A DNA stretch of 8,151 nt. Origin: an uncultured Bacilli bacterium (GTDB lineage: Bacteria > Bacillota_I > Bacilli_A > RF39 > UBA660). The first letter of the stretch is position 1; each line of letters opens with the position of its first letter. Shown one piece after another: positions 5,214-8,151 of this stretch. The notes under the pieces are model-generated. The model was not told the origin of the DNA. It did no database searches and saw nothing but the letters and a program-made list of their open reading frames with translations. The stretch covers positions 1 to 8,151 of the forward strand of contig CALVQZ010000080.1 in the NCBI GenBank assembly GCA_944358275.1, written 5' to 3'. Both the position numbers and the translations under genes were made by a program.

Positions 5214-7700
5214 ATGAATGAGAATGATAAAGAGAATATAGAAATTGATAAATATGGTGGTACTTTTCATGAAAGAGATAGTTTAGCAGAAAATGATATA
5301 GTTTCAGAAGTTAAAGATTCTTTTCTAGATTATTCCATGAGTGTTATTACATCTCGTGCAATACCTGATTTAAGAGATGGTTTAAAGCCTGTTCATAGAA
5401 GAATTTTATGGTCTATGTATGAAGAAGGTAACATGCCTGATAAACCTCATAAAAAATCTGCTACTACAGTAGGTTATGTTATGGGACATTATCATCCACA
5501 TGGAGATTCATCTATTTATGAAGCTATGGTTCGTTTAGCACAGGATTTTAATCAAAGATATATGCTTGTAGATGGGCATGGTAACTTTGGTAATATAGAA
5601 GGTGATGGAGCAGCTGCATATCGTTATACAGAAGTTAGACTTGCTAAAATATCACTAGAACTTTTAAGAGATATCAATAAAGATACAGTTGATATGGATG
5701 ATAACTTTGATACTACAAGTAAAGAACCTAAGGTATTACCTAGTAGATTTCCAAATATCTTAGTCAATGGTACTATGGGTATTGCTGTAGGTATGGCAAC
5801 AAATATTCCACCACATAATTTAGGTGAAGTAATCGATGGATGTATCGCATATATTGATAATCCAGATATTGATACTTTAGATTTAATGGAATATATTAAG
5901 GGGCCTGATTTTCCTACAGGTGGTATAATTTTGGGAAATTCTGGTATTAGAAAAGCATATGAGACAGGTAGGGGTACAATTACTATAAGAAGTAGAGCTG
6001 TAATTGAAGAAGCTGGTACTCATAGTAATATAGTTATAACTGAAGTTCCATATGGTGCAAATACTATGGATTTAAAAAATAAAGTTGCTGAATTAGTAAG
6101 AGATAAGGTAATAGATGGAATTTCAGATTATCATACTGATTTAAAACATGGTGTAAAGATAACTATTACATTAAAGCGTGATGCAAATCCACAAGTGGTA
6201 TTAAATAATTTATATAAACATACAAATTTTCAAATACAATATGGAATTATTTTCCTTATGCTAGATGGTCAAACTCCTAAAACATTAGGTTTAAAAGATA
6301 TCATTTCAAAATATATTGATTATCAAAAAGAGATAATAATAAGAAGAACAAGATTTGATTTAAATAAAGATGAAAAAAGAGTTCATATTTTAGAAGGATA
6401 CAAGATTGCTCAAGATAATATCGATGAAGTAATCAAGATTATAAAAAATGCTGAAAGTGATTCTGAGGCAAAAGAAAAATTGATGTCTAGATTTAGTTTA
6501 ACAGAAATTCAGACTGATGCAATTTTAGAATTGAAATTACGTCGTTTAACAGGATTAGAAAGAGATAAAATTGAGGCGGAATTAAATGAATTATTAAAAG
6601 AAATTGAAGAGTTAAAATCAATTTTAGCATCTAATCAAAAGGTATTAGATATTATAAAGAAAGAGTTGCTTGAAATTAAAAATAAATATGCTGATGAAAG
6701 AAGAACTCATATAGATATGACTGCTATAGATTATATTGAAGATGAATCTTTAATTCCAGTTGATAGTGTAATGGTAACACTTACCAATAAAGGATATATT
6801 AAACGTTTAGGAGTGGATAATTACAAACTTCAAAACAAAGGTGGAGTTGGAATTAAAGGAATGTCTACAAATGAAGAAGATTTTGTTGAACATATGTTAG
6901 TTGCAACTACGCACGATTATTTATTATTTTTCTCTAATAAAGGTAAAGTATATAGAATTAAAGGATATGAAATTCCAGAATTCAGTAGGCAAGCTAAAGG
7001 ATTACCAATTATTAACATTTTGCCACTTGAAAAAGATGAAAAAATATCAGGAATGTTTGTAATATCTAAAAATGAAGAAAGTAAATATTTAGTATTTACT
7101 ACAAGAAATGGTTTAGTAAAAAAATGTGAAATTTCTGAATTTGCGAATATTAGAAAAACAGGTAAGATTGCAATAAAATTAAGAGAAAATGATGAACTTA
7201 TATCAGTAATGAAAACAGATGGTAAGCAATTTATAGCAGTAGCATCATCAAATGGTAGACTTGTTAACTTTGATGAAAATGAAATAAGAATAATGGGTCG
7301 TTCAGCTTCTGGGGTAAAGGGTATCGAACTTGGTGATGGTATTTGTATTGATGCTAATGTTGTTTCTCAGGGTAAAGAAGTTTTAGTTGTAACAGAAAAT
7401 GGTTATGGAAAACGTACATCAATTGATGAATATAGAATTACTCATAGAGGAAGTAAAGGAGTAAAAACATTAAATTCTACTGATAAAACAGGAAATATTG
7501 TTGCATTTAAAGTAGTAAATAACGAAGAAGATCTTATGATTATAACAAATAGTGGTATTGTTATAAGAATTCCAATTTCACAAATTTCTGTAATGAGTAG
7601 AGTAACTCAAGGAGTTAGGTTGATAAATTTAAAAGATTCACAAAAAGTTACATCAGTATTCAATATTCCTAAAGAGGAAGAAAGTGAAAATATAGAGTAA
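5214..7700 (+). CDS. gyrA: DNA gyrase subunit A
   Basis: GyrA forms the DNA gate of gyrase, cuts both strands through an active-site tyrosine, and wraps DNA with its C-terminal pinwheel. The 828 residues are a normal length. A short acidic N-terminal extension (about 1-30) precedes the winged-helix breakage-reunion domain. The catalytic Tyr is 138 in RYTE; the quinolone-pocket helix HPHGDSSIYE (94-103) keeps the sensitive-type Ser 99 and acidic Glu 103. The coiled-coil arm includes residues about 455-495 and ends with the DERRTHI motif (from 494). The C-terminal six-blade pinwheel starts with a GyrA-box QNKGGVG (540-546), which marks GyrA rather than ParC. Odd residues: Tyr 136 where Met normally precedes RYTE, Thr 84/Thr 85/Tyr 88/His 92 in the usually conserved ARxVGDVxGKY segment, and Val at the sixth GyrA-box position. 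It follows gyrB by 11 bases. I see no convincing terminator behind it before the ffs promoter. Confidence 0.97.
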   Translation: MNENDKENIEIDKYGGTFHERDSLAENDIVSEVKDSFLDYSMSVITSRAIPDLRDGLKPVHRRILWSMYEEGNMPDKPHKKSATTVGYVMGHYHPHGDSSIYEAMVRLAQDFNQRYMLVDGHGNFGNIEGDGAAAYRYTEVRLAKISLELLRDINKDTVDMDDNFDTTSKEPKVLPSRFPNILVNGTMGIAVGMATNIPPHNLGEVIDGCIAYIDNPDIDTLDLMEYIKGPDFPTGGIILGNSGIRKAYETGRGTITIRSRAVIEEAGTHSNIVITEVPYGANTMDLKNKVAELVRDKVIDGISDYHTDLKHGVKITITLKRDANPQVVLNNLYKHTNFQIQYGIIFLMLDGQTPKTLGLKDIISKYIDYQKEIIIRRTRFDLNKDEKRVHILEGYKIAQDNIDEVIKIIKNAESDSEAKEKLMSRFSLTEIQTDAILELKLRRLTGLERDKIEAELNELLKEIEELKSILASNQKVLDIIKKELLEIKNKYADERRTHIDMTAIDYIEDESLIPVDSVMVTLTNKGYIKRLGVDNYKLQNKGGVGIKGMSTNEEDFVEHMLVATTHDYLLFFSNKGKVYRIKGYEIPEFSRQAKGLPIINILPLEKDEKISGMFVISKNEESKYLVFTTRNGLVKKCEISEFANIRKTGKIAIKLRENDELISVMKTDGKQFIAVASSNGRLVNFDENEIRIMGRSASGVKGIELGDGICIDANVVSQGKEVLVVTENGYGKRTSIDEYRITHRGSKGVKTLNSTDKTGNIVAFKVVNNEEDLMIITNSGIVIRIPISQISVMSRVTQGVRLINLKDSQKVTSVFNIPKEEESENIE

Positions 7701-7729
7701 TACATACATATGTTCGTATAAAATATTTA

Positions 7730-7758
7730 TTTACATTTTATTTAATATGTTGTATACT
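7730..7758 (+). promoter_or_regulatory. Sigma-A promoter of the SRP RNA gene
   Basis: TTTACA (7730-7735) and TATACT (7753-7758) each differ by one base from consensus and are spaced by the optimal 17 bp. Transcription would begin about 7763-7766, exactly where the closing stem of the SRP RNA starts, which supports both calls. Confidence 0.8.
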
Positions 7759-7763
7759 ATTAG

Positions 7764-7843
7764 TGCGTAACATTTAAATTGTTTAATTGGCCAGGATTGG
7801 AAAATAGCAACCAAAGCAATCACTAAATGTGTACGCATTTTTT
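7764..7843 (+). ncRNA. ffs: Signal recognition particle RNA, small 4.5S-like form
   Basis: The SRP RNA binds Ffh and its receptor FtsY to target nascent membrane proteins. The diagnostic domain IV hairpin spans 7789-7812: GG, then CAGG (7792-7795), ATT, the GGAA tetraloop (7799-7802), AAT, AGCA (7806-7809) and ACC. Spacing is identical to the E. coli 4.5S RNA hairpin. The flanks zip up into one rod: 7764-7776 pairs with 7824-7837 (13 bp, G7831 bulged), and 7778-7784 pairs with 7814-7820 (one G-U). The closing stem TGCGT/ACGCA runs directly into six T's (7838-7843). At about 80 nt it lacks the Alu domain found in the long B. subtilis scRNA, and resembles the short SRP RNAs of mycoplasmas, lactic-acid bacteria and Proteobacteria. 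It sits between gyrA and the parS array. Exact ends are inferred. Confidence 0.9.
7824..7843 (+). terminator. Intrinsic terminator formed by the 3' strand of the SRP RNA
   Basis: The 3' strand of the SRP RNA closing helix (ending ACGCA, 7833-7837) is followed at once by TTTTTT (7838-7843). The RNA's own basal helix therefore acts as the terminator hairpin. It ends 13 bases before the first parS site. Confidence 0.75.
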
Positions 7844-7856
7844 ATTGCTAAAACAA

Positions 7857-8151
7857 TGTTCCACGTGAAACATATAAGTAAAATAATAAACAACAATGTT
7901 CCACGTGAAACATATAGGTAAGTAGTAAACAACAATGTTCCACGTGAAACATATAAGTAAGTAATAACAACAATGTTCCACGTGAAACATATAAGTAGGT
8001 AATAAATAACAATGTTCCACGTGAAACATATAGATAAGTAATAAACAACAATGTTCCACGTGAAACATATAAGTAAGTAATAAACAACAATGTTCCACGT
8101 GAAACATATAGATAAGTAATAAATAACAATGTTCCACGTGAAACATATAAG
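7857..8151. repeat. Tandem array of at least eight parS (ParB/Spo0J) sites
   Basis: The 16-mer TGTTCCACGTGAAACA, identical to the B. subtilis parS sequence, occurs eight times in the same orientation. Sites are 7857-7872, 7897-7912, 7936-7951, 7974-7989, 8013-8028, 8052-8067, 8091-8106 and 8130-8145. Start-to-start distances are 40, 39, 38, 39, 39, 39 and 39 bp. All cores are identical, and the invariant part extends to CAATGTTCCACGTGAAACAT followed by ATA. The 22-24 bp linkers are AT-rich variants of one sequence (tataagtaagtaataaacaa-like) differing by substitutions and one-base indels. ParB clamps load at parS, slide over neighbouring DNA, recruit SMC and are moved by ParA. The array begins 13 bases after the ffs terminator and reaches the right edge still in repeat linker, so more copies may follow. 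The inverted MFHVEH-type reading frames across it are not genes. Confidence 0.94.

Noticed and set aside
4878..5270. 130-codon minus-strand ORF opposite the end of gyrB and start of gyrA
   Set aside because: It lies entirely antisense to conserved gyrase sequence and has composition expected of a shadow frame.
680..7700. Mollicute genetic code with TGA read as Trp
   Set aside because: Trp is encoded by TGG (for example in MnmE KIWELL and GyrA RILWSM), and no gene has an in-frame TGA.
5214..7700. Topoisomerase IV subunit A (ParC) instead of GyrA
   Set aside because: It follows gyrB, has the VDGHGNFG segment typical of GyrA, and a GyrA-box-like QNKGGVG with a six-blade C-terminal domain.
7701..7729. 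Terminator directly behind gyrA
   Set aside because: Only short weak inverted repeats such as ATAC/GTAT around ACATATGT, with no T tract; readthrough into ffs is possible.
7823..8146. Two overlapping minus-strand ORFs of 107 and 93 codons across the right-hand repeats, with repeated MFHVEHC or YVSRGTL
   Set aside because: They are translations of the parS array: the palindromic core read backwards gives ATGTTTCACGTGGAACAT. The repeats are not a codon-multiple constrained protein repeat (38-40 bp period with a 40/39/38 drift), and there is no ribosome binding site. MFHVEH proteins are artefacts.
7857..8151. CRISPR array
   Set aside because: Repeat cores are the 16-bp parS site and the intervening linkers are variants of a single sequence, not unique spacers.
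7857..8151. Plasmid-type replication iterons or a Noc-binding cluster
   Set aside because: The core is the ParB site TGTTCCACGTGAAACA; the Noc site (ATTTCCCGGGAAAT) is different, no replication initiator gene is near, and the neighbours are chromosomal housekeeping genes.
1..8151. Replication origin (DnaA boxes)
   Set aside because: Looked for TTATCCACA-like boxes and their complement in the spacers 351-679, 3120-3270 and 7701-7856; none convincing was seen.

Overview
The window is a stretch of a very AT-rich chromosome from a low-GC Gram-positive bacterium (Bacillota; probably an uncultured Bacilli or mollicute-related lineage, less likely Clostridia). Evidence is the extreme A/T bias in codons and spacers, the Bacillus-like GyrB (short form, about 643 codons) and GyrA, strong Shine-Dalgarno sites, a small Alu-less SRP RNA, and ParB sites identical to the Bacillus subtilis parS sequence. 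TGG is used for Trp and no TGA is read through, so the genetic code looks standard. I cannot name the species.

Layout, left to right. (1) 1-350, minus strand: the 5' end of a Sel1-repeat protein gene that runs off the left edge, with a textbook sigma-A promoter at 375-403. (2) 351-679: a divergent spacer holding that promoter, a doubtful 36-codon ORF (440-550), and a -10 box and ribosome binding site for mnmE. (3) 680-3119: mnmE (tRNA wobble-uridine modification GTPase) and recF (recombination mediator), one base apart and probably one operon, ended by a weak hairpin over the recF stop. (4) 3120-3270: gyrB promoter (extended -10) and leader. (5) 3271-7700: gyrB and gyrA, the two gyrase subunits, 11 bases apart. 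gyrB is interrupted by one in-frame TAA at 4381-4383, exactly between the ATPase/transducer half and the TOPRIM half. (6) 7730-7843: a promoter and a gene for a roughly 80-nt SRP RNA (ffs), recognised from its domain IV hairpin and its own terminator. (7) 7857-8151: at least eight identical parS sites in head-to-tail array at a 38-40 bp period, cut by the right edge of the window.

Taken together this is an origin-proximal housekeeping region: replication/recombination (recF), supercoiling (gyrBA), tRNA modification (mnmE), protein targeting (ffs) and a chromosome-partition centromere (parS array). Neither dnaA, dnaN, mnmG nor parA/parB is in view, and I see no DnaA boxes, so the origin itself is not in the window. 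The most notable items are the dense sopC-like parS array (B. subtilis has scattered single parS sites), the nonsense codon in the essential gyrB gene, and several unusual residues around the GyrA quinolone-pocket helix and active-site tyrosine.
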